Positions 10,987 through 22,539 are shown, numbered from the stretch's first letter. The stretch: 64,000 nucleotides of DNA from Leptidea sinapis (GCF_905404315.1 NC_066286.1:875501-939500); one strand, 5' to 3'. Notes: generated by a model not told the origin, from the letters alone. Numbers and translations are program-made.

Positions 10987-11771
10987 AAAAAACTCTTAAG
11001 TGAGCATGAATTGAGATAAAAGATAACTAGATATTGGAATTATTTTTCTTGACGACTTCTAAGTGCTAAATGAAATAGACTAGGCTAGCAATTCATATTC
11101 AGTGCACTGTGTGGCCAAAAATTGATAGCAACTATGCGAATCGTGTTTCTTATCTATGTTATCAATGGAAACGTATTTATAATCACGAACGCAGAACTGA
11201 GTATTAAGCTGGGGATAAATTTGCCCGTAGCATACCAGCTGCATGAACGTACCAGCTACTGTAATGTGTATACTCTAACTGGTATACACGTAGCTAGCAC
11301 AACAATTGATTTACTTGCATGCCCGTTGAGGTAGGGGACTCGGGGATTTGCCTAACTGGCACGTGTGAAAAGAAGCGACAGCTACCAGCATGCCAGGGCT
11401 TAAGGAGGCACTAAATGCCAGCGACCTTGAGCGATATGAGTTCACGGCTGCCGGCCCGCCATCAATGTAACAAAGCCAATATTTTCAAAATTCTTGCGTG
11501 GAAAACAGTTAATATGCTTACAATCCTCGTTATTCACTACTAATCTGAATAAATTAACCTACACAAAAAAGTACAAGCTATAAGAATAACTTTTCTGAGA
11601 GAAGTACCAAAAAAATGCGTCACGCCATGCCAAAAAACTTGTTTAACATCAAAGAGAAGTGGTAGTTCAAAAAGGCTCGGCAGTGGAAACTATAACCAAC
11701 AGCGAGCATTAGCAACCTACAAATAAGACTTAAGGATATGTGTAACAGAATTAATTATAGGAGTGGTAGTG
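10987..11771. other. No recognisable feature
   Basis: Includes a 70-codon open frame (11122-11334) beginning with a hydrophobic stretch. It has no family signature and no splice context that I can defend. The sequence becomes more GC-rich just before copy A starts. Confidence 0.25.
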
Positions 11772-11928
11772 CCATGTTGGGTCCTCACGGACACAACCGA
11801 ATTGGGCCGGCACGCCCGGAGAAATACCACTCCCCCACTCGAAACCGGCGTGAAATAGCGGCTATGCCGCTGTGTTTCGTCCGGTGAGTGGGGTATCCGG
11901 AGGCCTACACCCCCCCTCCCAAATACAA

Positions 11929-13354
11929 ATGGCAGCACAGACTAAAAAGAGACTACTCCAGGACGGTACCAGGCTATGCAGCCCTGGAGAATCCGTCCCT
12001 GGGCGTCCACAATTAGGGCCTGTACTTAACAGTGGTTGCCCAGGCTGCCCCGCGTATTCTGGAGGGGGCAAATCTGCGCTGACTCGGGGCAAACAGAGCA
12101 GGAGGCTCAAACCACCCTCCTCCACACTAGCTGTGGACTTTTGCAACATCAGGGGGCTTCGATCAAATTTAAATGCCGTTCACTTTCACCTGGAGACGGC
12201 GAAGCCGGCCCTGCTCTTTTTAACCGAGACACAGATATCCTCCCTGGCTGATTCATCTTACCTTTCCTACCCGGGGTATAATTTGGAACACTCCTTTATA
12301 CCACGGGCTGGCGTCTGCGTTTACGTCAGGGAGGATGTCTGTTCTCGACGCCTGAGTTTTCTTGAAGGAAAGGACCTATCCATCATCTGGCTGCGTGTAG
12401 ACTGCGATGACCATCCACGAATCTACGCATGCCTGTATAGGTCCCATAGCGGTAACGCAGAGACTGACCGGCTCCTCGAACACATCCAAATGGCTACAGA
12501 TTCCGTGTTGGAGCAGATCCCCACTGCAGAGATCGTGTTTCTTGGCGATTTTAACGCCCACCACGCCGAATGGCTAGGCTCACGTACCACCTATCATGCA
12601 GGGAGATCTGTTCACGACTTCGCCTTAGCATATGGTCTGACGCAACTGGTTATTGCGCCAACGCGAATCCCAGATGTGCAAGATCATACACCTTCACTGT
12701 TGGAGCTTCTGTTGACCTCACATCCGGGCTACCTAGTTTCCGTTGACCCTCCTCTGGGATCGTCGGACCACTGCCTGATCCGGAGCACCGTGCCGATCAC
12801 GCGCCTAACACGGCCCCGCTTCTTAGGTTGTCGCCGCGTGTGGCACTATAGGTCAGCAGAGTGGGACGAGATGCGGTGCTTTTTTGCATCCTACCCGTGG
12901 AGGCAGATCTGTTTTTCGCTGGGAGATCCAGATGCCGCTGCTGACGCTATTGCTGATTTGGTACTGCAAGGTATGGAACTCTTCATTCCATCCTCCTCTG
13001 TGCCTATCGGTGGTAGGTTCCAACCATGGTTTGACCGCTCCTGCAAAATGGCCTCTCGCCGAAAGCAGGAGTGCTATCAGGCTTGGGTCAATGCGGTGGT
13101 ATCTAAGGATTTGAATTCCAGCGATCTTAAAAAACACTTCAATCATGCCTCCAGATCCTTCAAAAGAGTTATTGCTGACGCGAAGTCGAAGCACATTGGC
13201 AGAATTGGCGAGAGACTTTCACGCCTTCCCTCGGGAACTCATGCGTTCTGGTCGCTCGCCAAGGCTGTCCAAGGAATCTTCTGCCAGCCAGCCATTCCGC
13301 CACTGCACAGGGATGATGACTCGCTGGCCCATGACGCGAAAGAGAAAGCTGATC
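11929..13354 (+). pseudogene. Copy A ORF, endonuclease part
   Basis: The best ATG is at 11929 (MAAQTKKRLL); the same frame is open upstream to 11872 but from a GTG. After a Gly/Ser-rich leader of about 60 residues comes an AP-endonuclease-like domain: VDFCNIRGL (metal-binding Asn), LLFLTETQ (Glu), a FLGDFNAHHAEW box, and GSSDHCLI at the end with the catalytic Asp-His pair. These residues nick the genomic target so that reverse transcription can start. The following 100 residues (WHYRSAEWDEM onwards) link to the reverse transcriptase. The frame is intact up to the insertion of copy B, after which it reads into the 5' UTR of B. No gag-like ORF1 precedes it. Confidence 0.85.
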
Positions 13355-13579
13355 GCCCTGTGCTGCCTCGGGGCGTAAAAAGAATAGGGTAGTCCCAGGT
13401 CCAAGGGTGTCGTAAGAGGCGACTACGGGCTTTTTGAAAGTGGGAGAGTCACGCTGCTGTCTTATGACGTCAGCACAATCGGGCCAGACTCGTCCGGGTT
13501 ACTTACCACACTCGCACAGAATACCGGCGTGAAGTAGCGGCCTCTCGGAACGTCCGACCATTGCCTGGTCAGGAGTGTA

Positions 13580-14193
13580 GTGCCTATCCGACGCCAACGT
13601 CGCAGACCACCAGCGACCCGCCGCGTTTGGCACTACAAGTCAGCAGATTGGGATAGGATGCGTTCCTTTTTTGCATCCTACCCTTGGGGCAGGGTTTGTT
13701 TCCTTTCAGATGATCCTAGTGCCTGCGCCGTTGCAGTAGCCGATGTGATACTTCAGGGCATGGATATTTTTATACCAAGCTCTGTAGTACCGATCGGTGG
13801 CAGATCACAGCCCTGGTTCGATGCGTCAGTTAAAGCAGCATCTGACTGCAAAAAACAGGCGTATCGAACTTGGGTTGCGGCTCTGGGCTCAAAGGATCCG
13901 AACTGCAAAGTTCTGAAGAGGAAATATAACCGTGCCTCCAGATTTTTTAAGCGGCAAATCGCCCGTGCGAAATCGAAGCACGTCGTCAAAATTGGCGAGC
14001 AGCTTTCCAGTTACCCGACCGGAACACGCAAGTTCTGGTCGTTGTCGAAAACTGCTCTTGGTAACTTCAACCAGCCGTCCATGCCGCCGTTGCACATGAG
14101 GAATGACACCCTGGCCCATACGGCAAAAGAGAAAGCCGATCTCCTGTGCACTCTTTTTTCCTCCAACTCGACTCTTGACGACAACGGAAAAAC
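13580..14193 (+). pseudogene. Copy B ORF, endonuclease end and linker
   Basis: The frame covers the residues just after the endonuclease (RRVWHYKSADWDRM) through the linker with PIGGRSQPWFD and ends in the CTLFSSNSTLDDNGK segment where the 277-bp deletion falls. Beyond 14193 the frame is wrong and stops at 14242. The catalytic endonuclease residues are missing because of the first deletion, so this copy cannot nick DNA by itself. Confidence 0.8.
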
Positions 14194-14229
14194 AGGCCTA
14201 TTGCTATTACCTCCCTACTCTCCAAAATT

Positions 14230-15546
14230 ATGGAGAGCATAATTAATCGCCAGCTCTTGGTATACCTTGAGGGTCACCAGTTGATCAACGACCGGCAGTA
14301 CGGCTTTCGCCATGGTCGGTCGACTGGCGATCTTCTGGTATACCTAACACACAGATGGGCGGCGGCCATTGAAAGCAAGGGGGAAGGCCTGGCAGTTGGT
14401 CTGGATATAGCGAAGGCCTTTGATCGTGTATGGCACAAGGCGCTCCTCGCAAAACTTCCATCATTTGGGCTTCCCGAGAGCTTATGCAAGTGGACCTCCA
14501 GCTTCCTCACTGGGCGCAGCATACAGGTCGTTATCGACGGTTATTGCTCGAATCCCAAGCCCGTGAACGCTGGAGTGCCCCAAGGCTGTGTGCTATCTCC
14601 CACGCTGTTTCTTCTGCATATCAATGATATGTTGGACACCGCCAACATGCATTGCTATGCAGACGACAGCACTGGTGATGCCGTATACACGGGCCATGCA
14701 GGTCTCTCTCGGGAAAACGTCGACCAGTGCCGGATGAAACTTGTGTCTTCTATAGAGTCCTCTCTCGAGAAGGTCGCGGAATGGGGTAAGTTGAACCTTG
14801 TCCAATTTAACCCCCAGAAGACTCAAGTTTGCGCGTTTACCACTAAAAAAACCCCATTTGCCGTATCACCGTTCTTCGAGAACACTTCCCTTAAAGCCTC
14901 GCCTAGTATCGGAATACAGGGTCTCGAAATCTCGAGCAATTGCCAATTCCTTGGCCATCTGGAGGGCAAAGCTAAACTGGCTTCAAAGAAACTGGGCGTC
15001 ATAAATAGAGCACGGCAATACTTCAAGCCGGCCCACATTCTAGCGCTCTACAAAGCGCAGGTCCGGCCTCACATGGAGTATTGCTGTCATCTCTGGTCTG
15101 GCGCACCCCAGTATCAGCTCGATCCATTTGACCGCGTGCAACGCAGAGCAGCTCGAATTGTCGGGGACCCAGTACTCTGTGAACGGCTGGATCACTTGGC
15201 GTTGCGTAGAGACGTCGCTTCATTGTGTGTCTTCTACCGCATTTATCACGGGGAGTGTTCCGAAGAGCTGTTCAACCTGATTCCTGCCGCCGAATTTCAC
15301 CTTCGCACGACACGCCACAAGTTACGATATCATCCCCACCATCTGGATGTGTGGCGGTCCTCCACAGTGCGGTTTTCAAGGAGCTTTCTTCCTCGTACCA
15401 CGAAGCTGTGGAATGAGCTTCCTTGTGCGGTGTTTCCGGGACGATACGACATGGGTACCTTCAAGAAAAGCGCGTACACCTTCCTTAAAGGCCGGCAACG
15501 CTCTTGTGATTCCTGTGGTGTTGCAGGAGAGTGTGGGCGGCGGTGA
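14230..15546 (+). pseudogene. Copy B ORF, reverse transcriptase from the fingers onward
   Basis: An uninterrupted 438-codon frame beginning at MESIINRQLL, which in intact copies is internal, just after the NYRPIAITSL block. It contains DRQYGFRHGRST, GLDIAKAFDRVWH with the first catalytic Asp, NAGVPQGCVLSPTLF, CYADDST with the YADD pair, the thumb, and a C-terminal tail ending CGVAGECGRR. All visible catalytic residues are intact, but the first part of the fingers is lost through the 277-bp deletion. The ATG at 14230 is therefore unlikely to be the true start of a working protein. Confidence 0.85.
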
Positions 15547-15614
15547 TCACTTAACACCAGGTGACCCGTACGCTCGTTTGTCCTCCTATTCCATAAAAAA
15601 AAAAAAAGCTGATC

Positions 15615-17212
15615 TCCTGGGCTCCCTCTTCGCGTCCAACTCGACTCTAGATGACCAAGGTGCACCACCACCGCATATTCCGCGGTGCGGATTCATATAT
15701 GCCGGATGTAAAAATCCGGCATAGTGCCGTGCTTAAGGCGCTTCTCACCTTGGACATTCACAAATCGAGCGGGCCCGATGGCATTCCGCCGATAGTGCTG
15801 CGGACATGTGCTCCGGATATGGCGCCGGTCCTTACCCGTCTTTTCCGGCTCTCCTACTCATCAGGCGTAGTCCCGAAATTATGGAAGGCGGCTTTAGTGC
15901 ACCCGATCCCTAAGAAAGGTGTACGCTCAGATCCGTCGAACTACCGCCCTATTGCCATTACCTCCATTTTCTCCAAAGTAATGGAGTCGATCATCAACCG
16001 CCAGCTCTTGGGATACCTAGAGGGGCACCAGCTGATCACCGTCAGGGTCGCTCAGCTGGTGATCTTCTTGCATACCTCACCCATAAATGGGCGCAAGCGG
16101 TTGAGTCGAAGGGAGAGGCGTTGGCGGTGAGTTTGGACATAGCGAAGGCCTTCGATCGGGTGTGGCATAATGCGCTTATAGCGAAACTGCCATCCTATGG
16201 GCTTCCCGAGAAGTTGTGCAAATGGGTCACTAGCTTTTTGGCTGATCGGAGCATCAAGGTTGTTATCAACGGTGCATGCTCCGACTTAAAACCCATAAAC
16301 GCTGGTGTCCCGCAAGGCTGCGTGCTATCCCCAACGCTGTTTCTTCTGCATATCAATGATCTGCTGCAAATCAGCAATGTTCATTGCTATGCAGACGACA
16401 GCACAGGGTATGCTTCCTACACCAGCCGTGCCAACATGTCCCGGGATAGCGTCGACGAGAACCGGAACAAACTTGTGTCTGAAATCGAGACTATGCTTTG
16501 CAAAGTCTCGGAATGGGGCCGACATAATTTAGTCCAATTCAACAACAAGAAGACACAAGTTTGTGCGTTCACCACTAAAAAGTCTCACTTTGTCGTATCC
16601 CCTCGATTCGAGATCACTCCTCTAACTGCCACAGCCTGTATTGGCATACTTGGCGTCGATATATCGAGCGACGTTCAGTTCCGTGGTCACTTGGAAGAGA
16701 AGGCCAAACTGGCATCTAAAAAGCTTGGTGTACTCAGTAAGGCGAGACAGTACTTCACTAAAAACCACCGCCTGCAACTTTATAAGGCGCAAATTCGGCC
16801 TCACATGGAGTACTGTTCTCACCTCTGGGCGGGTGCTCCACAGTACCAGCTTCTTCCATTTGACCGCATACAACGAAGAGCGGCTCGAATCATCGACGAT
16901 CAAGTCATCTCCGATCGGCTTGATTCTCTAGCATTGCGTAGAGATGTGGGTTCTCTCTGCATCTTCTACCGCATTTATCACGGGGAGTGCTCAGAGGAGC
17001 TGTTCGGGTTGATTCCAGCGGCCGAATTCCACCATCAGACATCGGACAAAGTACCATCCGCATCACGTAGACGTCTGACATTCCACAACCGCGCGTTTTC
17101 TTCGAAATTTCTTGCCTCACACAGCCACTTTGTGGAATCAACTACCGGCAGCGGTCTTCCCGAACAGATTCGACTTGGGGACCTTCAAGAAAAAAGCATA
17201 CTCCCACCTTAA
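15615..17212 (+). pseudogene. Copy A ORF, reverse-transcriptase part
   Basis: This resumes copy A after the insertion. The first frame gives the connector (SLFASNSTLDDQG), a frameshift near 15695 leads to HKSSGPDGIPP and HPIPKKG with NYRPIAITS, and a small deletion near 16040 removes part of the YGFRHGRST block and shifts frame again. The last frame (to 17212) carries SLDIAKAFDRVWH (first catalytic Asp), NAGVPQGCVLSPTLF, and CYADDST (the catalytic YADD), then the thumb and a C-terminal region with SEELFGLIPAAEFH. Both shifts make the product nonfunctional. In an active copy this enzyme copies the element RNA into DNA at the nicked target. Confidence 0.85.
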
Positions 17213-17328
17213 AGGCCGGCAACGCATTTCTTGACACACCTGTTGTTGCGGATGTCCATGGGCAGTTGCCTCACCGCTCCCCATCCCGTGAGCCTCTTGC
17301 CCGTTTGCCCCCTCTCATAAAAAAAAAA

Positions 17329-17974
17329 GTAGTGTTCATAGCTCGAAATGCTATACTTTCACTACAAAACTTGTCTAAAAACACCATGTTTGCGTGTTTT
17401 CTGCTTACTCTTCGCCTTAATAAGTTTTTTTTAATTTAGTCTATGTTAGTATGTCATTCTGTGCACAAGATAAAAAAAGTGTTAGTAAATGCTTATTTTT
17501 TGGTTTTAAGAACGTTTTCTGTATCGTCGTTTTTTAATACTACTAGCCATGATGTTAAAGTAAAAGGTAAATTTATTTTACTTTTATTTTTATTGAATTT
17601 ACTAAAGTAGTATAAGTTATAAACGTATGCCGAATTTCAGCCTAAGTGCTCCGGTCCCAAGTCGTGCCACGCGAGCTTGTTGTCATTTCGATAACAAATG
17701 ACAGTCATAACTTATAAATTTTGCGTTGAGTATAAGACGCATAAAGGCGATTTTGACGGCTATCCGTAGTGAACCCTTGTAACCTTGCCCCAGAGAACTC
17801 TTAAACTTTTCCATTAAGAAAGGGCAAACTATATGTAATGCTCTTTCGGTAAAGTCAAAATCAAAATTAGATTTGAACATGTCGAATTAAACAAACGAAA
17901 GTACAAAAATTATGGAACAATGATAGATGGAGACTTATCTTTCATTAAAATAATATTCATTGTTTATATTAAAG
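17329..17974. other. No recognisable feature
   Basis: AT-rich flank of copy A. A 65-codon minus-strand frame (17683-17880) has no motif. Confidence 0.25.
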
Positions 17975-18360
17975 ATTGGTCTCCGCTGCGCTCCAACTAG
18001 ATACCGCAATACCCATTTAATTCAACAATAGCTTTTTTATTACGGTAAGTATTAGATGCTTGTGTGCGTGGCTTCTTGACACTCAATAGCGTCTTTCAAA
18101 TTTTGTAACACACGCTTCGTGTTATTTTACATTGAAATTAATAAAATACAAAATACTTACTGATGATATGAGATCCCAGTGTCTTTCTTATTTCTTATTG
18201 CATTATTTTTACAAAGTTTTACTACGCAACCCGTATTTTTATTTCCAATTATTAGCAAAGTTTAACAGAACATGTGGCACGTCAACGTCACACATTGTTC
18301 GAGACTGGCTCGAGTACGCCCACGCCTGCGTTATCTAGTTGGAGCGCAGCAGCGATCAAT
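17975..18360 (-). mobile_element. THAP-exon TIR element, copy 1 (386 bp)
   Basis: Bounded by inverted repeats, ATTGGTCTCCGCTGCGCTCC on the left and its imperfect complement ending at 18360. On the minus strand, upstream of a GTAAGT splice donor (complement at 18155-18160), the frame reads TGCVVKLCKNN and then KKDTGISYHQ, the start of a THAP zinc-finger domain. The initiator ATG has been lost in this copy, since the Met-Pro codons are changed. No second exon is present. The TIR-plus-THAP combination suggests a nonautonomous relative of P-type transposons. Confidence 0.7.
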
Positions 18361-18629
18361 TCTTCATTCAGCTTTTATTATTTATAATTTCTGATAACAA
18401 ACAAAAACTATAGTATTATTTTTAGAGTAAAATTTTATACACAATAATTATATTAATTATATAAAATATATTGTAAATGTGATTACTTCACGAATATAGA
18501 ACGAAGAAATCTTTATAATTTTCATGAAAAATTTTATTAATTACGAGAATAATTACGACGGTGATAAGAATAATCTCAGTTAGTAATATACCATTTTCTT
18601 TGATGGAATTTTAATATTTTTTCCAATAT

Positions 18630-19155
18630 GTACCCTCTTATTCATAATGGTCCGCTAACTTTAAGCAGCCGCTAAGGAGTGTTTTTTCTTATTCTGAATT
18701 AGGTCAATAGAAGAAGACAGAGTGAGAATTAGCAATATATATAAATATTCCCAAATAGCTGGCCATGCTCCTGTAGCTACACTAGTGTTGCATGGGCACC
18801 CGTATTCATTTAAAGTCAGGTGATGCACATTCCCTGTTTCCCTGTTATCCCATAAAATATAATTCTTAGAATAATATTTACTGCATTTCAGAAGGTTGCT
18901 TGCCTAAGCAAATACTACCACAATAATGATACCACAGATTCTTACCCCTTTTATTATCACTGCAAAACCGTTTTCCAATGTTATTATTATTACAATTAAC
19001 GATAAAAAGATGTTAATAATTAGTAAATATTGTACATTTAGTAAATTAGGTTTCGTGCAGTGAGTGTAAAAAAAGATGAAATAAAGTATTATTATTATTA
19101 AAGATTTGGAGTGGGGTGACCGCCCTCAGACTGTTATGAATAAGGGGGGTAGTGT
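18630..19155. mobile_element. MITE (CCCCCTTATTCAT ends), interrupted copy
   Basis: Left arm 18630-18735 begins TACCCTCTTATTCATAATGG. The right end, TTATGAATAAGG, is at 19133-19150. The segment 18743-19136 lies between them, and about 14 bases of the original right arm are missing. The intact version is at 46225-46359. Confidence 0.65.
18743..19136 (+). repeat. 386-bp duplicated segment, copy inside a MITE
   Basis: Matches 10048-10433 with about five substitutions plus an 8-bp duplication (TTTCCCTG near 18836). Its right end still carries 30 bases of LINE 3' UTR and stops in CAGACTGTTA, where it overlaps the similar MITE sequence GACTATTA. Confidence 0.75.
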
Positions 19156-19161
19156 TTTACT

Positions 19162-19690
19162 GTGGAACGTGTGTTGTACATTTATTTAAAAGTTTCATAC
19201 CCAAAACGTTACGAATACTGTTATTTTCAGTACGTTTATGAAAACTTAATATACGTTCCCAAAAATCGTCACCTTTTTGCTCTTAATAGTGATTTTCATT
19301 ATTATAGCACTAGAAATAAGGGATTGCTTGTATCTGATTCTAGTAGGCTTCATAGGATGCATAATAGCTTGAGGGGAAATTTATACACTTTTGTAATAAG
19401 TCCCAGCCACTGTTCAGGCAATATCTATAAATAAATTTAATTTTTTTATTAAAAAATGGCACTGCCGTAAATCCTACTAACTAATAGTAATGACAACACA
19501 ATATTTTATATTTTATTAAAAAGAGCGCAAAAAAATAATGCTGGGACAGTTTCTTGCGCCGCTTCTTTTCTCTCGGAGCGCCATTTGTTTCCGTAGCGGT
19601 AGTAGTATCTAGTATATTAGATATAACATCACAAAGGATTCTAAAGTAATCATTTTTGCGAAAATAAATGCCTTTTATGCCTTTATATCT
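19162..19690 (+). pseudogene. LINE reverse-transcriptase C-terminal fragment with 3' UTR
   Basis: A 90-codon frame (19162-19434) reads VYENLIYVPKNRHLF, then NSDFHYYSTRNKGLL and SSRLHRMHNSLRGN. This is the same layout as the end of the 4601 LINE ORF (histidine-rich then TRNK/TRKK then a basic tail) but a different family. It is followed by the 3' UTR with AAAGAGCGC, TTGCGCCGCTTC and CTCTCGGAGCGCC, ending GAAAATAAATGCC. The 5' end is truncated. Matching 3' UTRs lie at 8592 and 63220. Confidence 0.6.
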
Positions 19691-20586
19691 TTATATGATA
19701 GACAGAAGGACAGAGGACTGTATCCACACCGAGACACATACACTTAACATAAGTTAATCTTCTTTTGTTTTTCTTCTTTTTGTAGTAGATTAATTATTAT
19801 ATTATGTCAATTAGCGATAGCAAATCTTTTGAAATGTAAGCTGGAAAAACGAGTAATTGACGACTTTCTGGATTGGTAATAGAATGAATTAAATGTAGTT
19901 TATTAATATGTATAAATTAAATAATATTTATTTAAATAACTATTATAAGATATAATCAGCTGTAAGATTTATGAAAATAGGAGTTATTTTTTTATTTCTT
20001 GGCATAAAAAAATATAATGATAAACAAAACGGTAATATTCAAAATGGCCGCCATCGAAAAATATAGTCACATTGTTAACAAAAGTTATGTTTGCAGCACG
20101 AGTTGTGAGCTCTAGAATTGGTGGGAAGGTTATATTTTAACTTACAAATTGCATATTAGATATTGCTTATAGACAACTATGAATGACACATATTGATCCC
20201 ATAGATGACAAGAATCAACTGGGAGCCAATGAGCGATTTATCGGCTCTGCCTCAGCTTCAGAACGACCAATGAAAAGCGTGCTCCGATTCGCGCCAGTAT
20301 CGGTAGGTAAATTAAAAGGAGCATTGTGTTATACATTACTATAGTGTGAAATCATGTTTTAATCTGCATCTCAGTAAAAAACCTTTAGAACCTACGTCCA
20401 CCAGTATACTATTTGTTCTGCTAATGATGATGATGGACTTTAAGATGAATCAGTCCACCTATTAAGTATTATTCTGTCGCTAATTATGGTACAAAATGAT
20501 ATTAAAATCAACTTAATCATAAAAAAATAAATCATTGTCAAGCACTAGGAATCTAAGGATACCCACTATAGTGAAATAAAAGTCTT
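19691..20586. other. No recognisable feature
   Basis: AT-rich with a moderately GC-rich patch at 20190-20320. I find no repeat partner elsewhere in the window, so it may be single-copy DNA. Confidence 0.25.
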
Positions 20587-20915
20587 TTTATCTACGCCCA
20601 TGCTTTAAATCCATATAATAAACTTATTGCCAACATTAAAACACCTAATGTCCTATTAACCATTAGATCATCCAAACGAGTGTTGTAATAAAATTCAGTA
20701 CAACATTACATCATCCGCTTTCATAACAACACTCCTTTGGATGACATTATGGTTACTAGGACAAGCTATTTTAATGTTAGCAGTACACTGTTTCAGAATC
20801 TTTTATAGAGGATTCATATTGTGGGTGTAGATAAATTCAGTATGCAATTGTTGATAATTAGGTATTAAAACACTCATGTGATACTATTATCACCCACATT
20901 CGTGTTATAATACCC
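20587..20915. repeat. Foldback element with two hairpins
   Basis: Arms 20587-20686 and 20726-20835 are inverted imperfect repeats (inner 30 bp about 85% alike by eye, ending GAGTGTTGT and its complement), separated by a 39-bp loop. A second hairpin follows, with GGTATTAAAACAC at 20861-20873 against GTGTTATAATACC at 20902-20914. No open frame. Confidence 0.6.
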
Positions 20916-21212
20916 CTTATAACACAACAGTTGCATAAATAACTATTATTCCATCTGTAATTATAAATCAGTTACCGCGATTTTAGAAAAAGTATTAAAT
21001 GTTTAATGGACACTTTAAATTGATTGGAGAGTTGAACAAGCAAACTAGACTCTTTAATTCACTCTAATTCCACTTCAAATCGCTTTACAAAAGCGACCAT
21101 TAGATTCGATATCGATTTAACGTAAAATTAATTATTCTCAAGCAATTGGAACCTTACTTTCGATAGGAGTCAGATTTATTTGTGATTTCTTCTTTCATGT
21201 TTTTTTTATGAA

Positions 21213-21633
21213 AATAAGGGACGAGAGCAGGGACGTTCAGCTGATGGTAATTGATACAGCCTGCTCATTACAATGAAGTGCCGCTCAGGATTCTTGAAAA
21301 ACCCAAAAAATTCTAAGCGGTACTACAGTTGGACGTAATTCCCGAAAAAACGTTTCAAACCACAATCATGTCGAAATTTAGTTAAGAACACAAAACTGGT
21401 CACGTTCATATTAACGGACTGACAAAAAATAGCAGCCCTACAGTCTCATTTTAATCGACATCATGACTTAGTATTATGTCTTCACTAATATTTATTAAAC
21501 TTTAAACACGAATTCCTTAAAATCTGATGTTTTTCGCTTGGAACGTTTTTCAGGACCTATATCCAATTGCGCTCGTCACTTTGGGACATAAGATGTTAAG
21601 TCTCGTATGCTCAGTAACCAAACAAACGACTCC
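21213..21633 (-). repeat. SINE-like repeat R, minus strand, interrupted
   Basis: The minus strand carries CATCAGCTGAACGTCCCTGC, the GAGCGGCACTTCATTGTAAT block and the T-run end at about 21213. The next expected block (AGACTTAACATCTTATG) is at 21585-21600, about 230 bp further than in other copies, so 21335-21566 is probably an insertion. Confidence 0.5.
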
Positions 21634-22195
21634 GTAAGATATAAGTATAAGGTACTCGTCCCTATTTCGCTCGAATAAATAAATATACTGGCATGCATAA
21701 AGTATTGAAATCTAAAATTGGCTGCGATAAAAATGATTAGAAAAAGGCGTTAGTCTCCGGAAACCCATCGTTATATAAAATGCTGAGAATTACAAAATTT
21801 TGTGTTGATTCTGAAGTTTCACTCAATAAATTTGACACGTACTTCTCCGCTACGAGACTGATCTCTCGTTCCATTTGTCGTGTCAATTTCAGCTTCTGAA
21901 ATACCTATTGTAGATACGAAGCATGTTGAGTCGAAATTATTTTGAGAAACTTAGCAAAATTTAAAGAGAACTAGGGATGATAATTTACAAAGTTTCGTAA
22001 AAAAATCTTTAAACTAGCGCCTCGGCCAACCCGATTTTAAATCAGTAGATGAATTTAACGATTCAACTTCAGTCCTACTGCGTGGCCGGCTGTATTGCTA
22101 CATGCGATAGATGGAGGATGCAAATTAAAAGCAATGTAATAAAAGTTACACTTTAAAAATTGTTTGACTTTCATCGACCAGAGGGAGGCTCCTTT
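21634..22195. other. No recognisable feature
   Basis: AT-rich; no repeat partner or motif recognised. Confidence 0.25.
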
Positions 22196-22510
22196 GCACC
22201 GGATGCCAGCTAGATTATGGGTACCACAACGGTGCCTATTTTTGCCGTGAAGCGGTAATGTGTAAGCATTACTGTGTCGATCTGAAGGGCGCCGTAGCTA
22301 GTGAAATTACTTGGCAAATGAAACTTAACATCTTATGTGTCAAAAACATGTAATGTATTCTGATTTGATTTAACGAGTGCAGTTGTAGTGCCGCTCAGAT
22401 ATTTTGGGTTTTTCAATAATCCTGAGCGGCACTGAATTGTAATGGGCAGGGCGTATCAATTACCATCAGCTGAACGTCCTGCTCGTCTCGTCTCTTAATT
22501 TCATAAAAAA
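22196..22510 (+). repeat. SINE-like repeat R, complete copy
   Basis: Begins GGCTCCTTTGCACCGGATGC and ends TTTCATAAAAAA. It is one of the best-preserved copies of the 300-bp family and shows no Pol III A or B box. A short stretch near 22340-22375 is extra relative to other copies. Confidence 0.7.
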
Positions 22511-22539
22511 TCGACATAAACTTTCATGTTTCTAGCAAT

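Larger units (their letters stand above)
13355..15604 (+). mobile_element. APE-type LINE copy B, internally deleted, nested in copy A
   Basis: Starts GCCCTGTGCTGCCTCGGGGC, the same 5' end as copy E (63377) and the fragment at 56643, and ends CCTATTCCATAAAAAA. It is flanked by AAAGCTGATC on both sides. Two internal deletions are visible. One joins the 5' UTR to the end of the endonuclease domain near 13545. The other, at 14193, lacks what corresponds to 48876-49152 of copy D (277 bp, ACA microhomology). It is nearly identical to copy D where they overlap, so both are recent. Confidence 0.88.
11772..17328 (+). mobile_element. APE-type LINE copy A, near full length, split by copy B
   Basis: Reads 5' UTR (from about 11772), one ORF with endonuclease then reverse transcriptase, 3' UTR, and polyA at 17319-17328. 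Copy B is inserted at 13355-15604, leaving AAAGCTGATC on both sides (13345-13354 and 15605-15614). Without B the element is about 3.3 kb. The exact 5' end is uncertain. A GTAGTG hexamer at both ends (11766 and 17329) could be its own duplication but is too short to rely on. Its sequence differs clearly from copies B and D, so it is another subfamily. It is a polyA-tailed member of the Jockey/CR1 group of LINEs; I do not assign a family name. Confidence 0.85.

Noticed and set aside
11122..11334. 70-codon frame starting with a hydrophobic stretch like a signal peptide
   Set aside because: Low complexity of evidence: no family match recognised and no conserved cysteine pattern.
11766..17334. GTAGTG as target duplication of LINE copy A
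   Set aside because: Six bases and an uncertain 5' end; too likely by chance.
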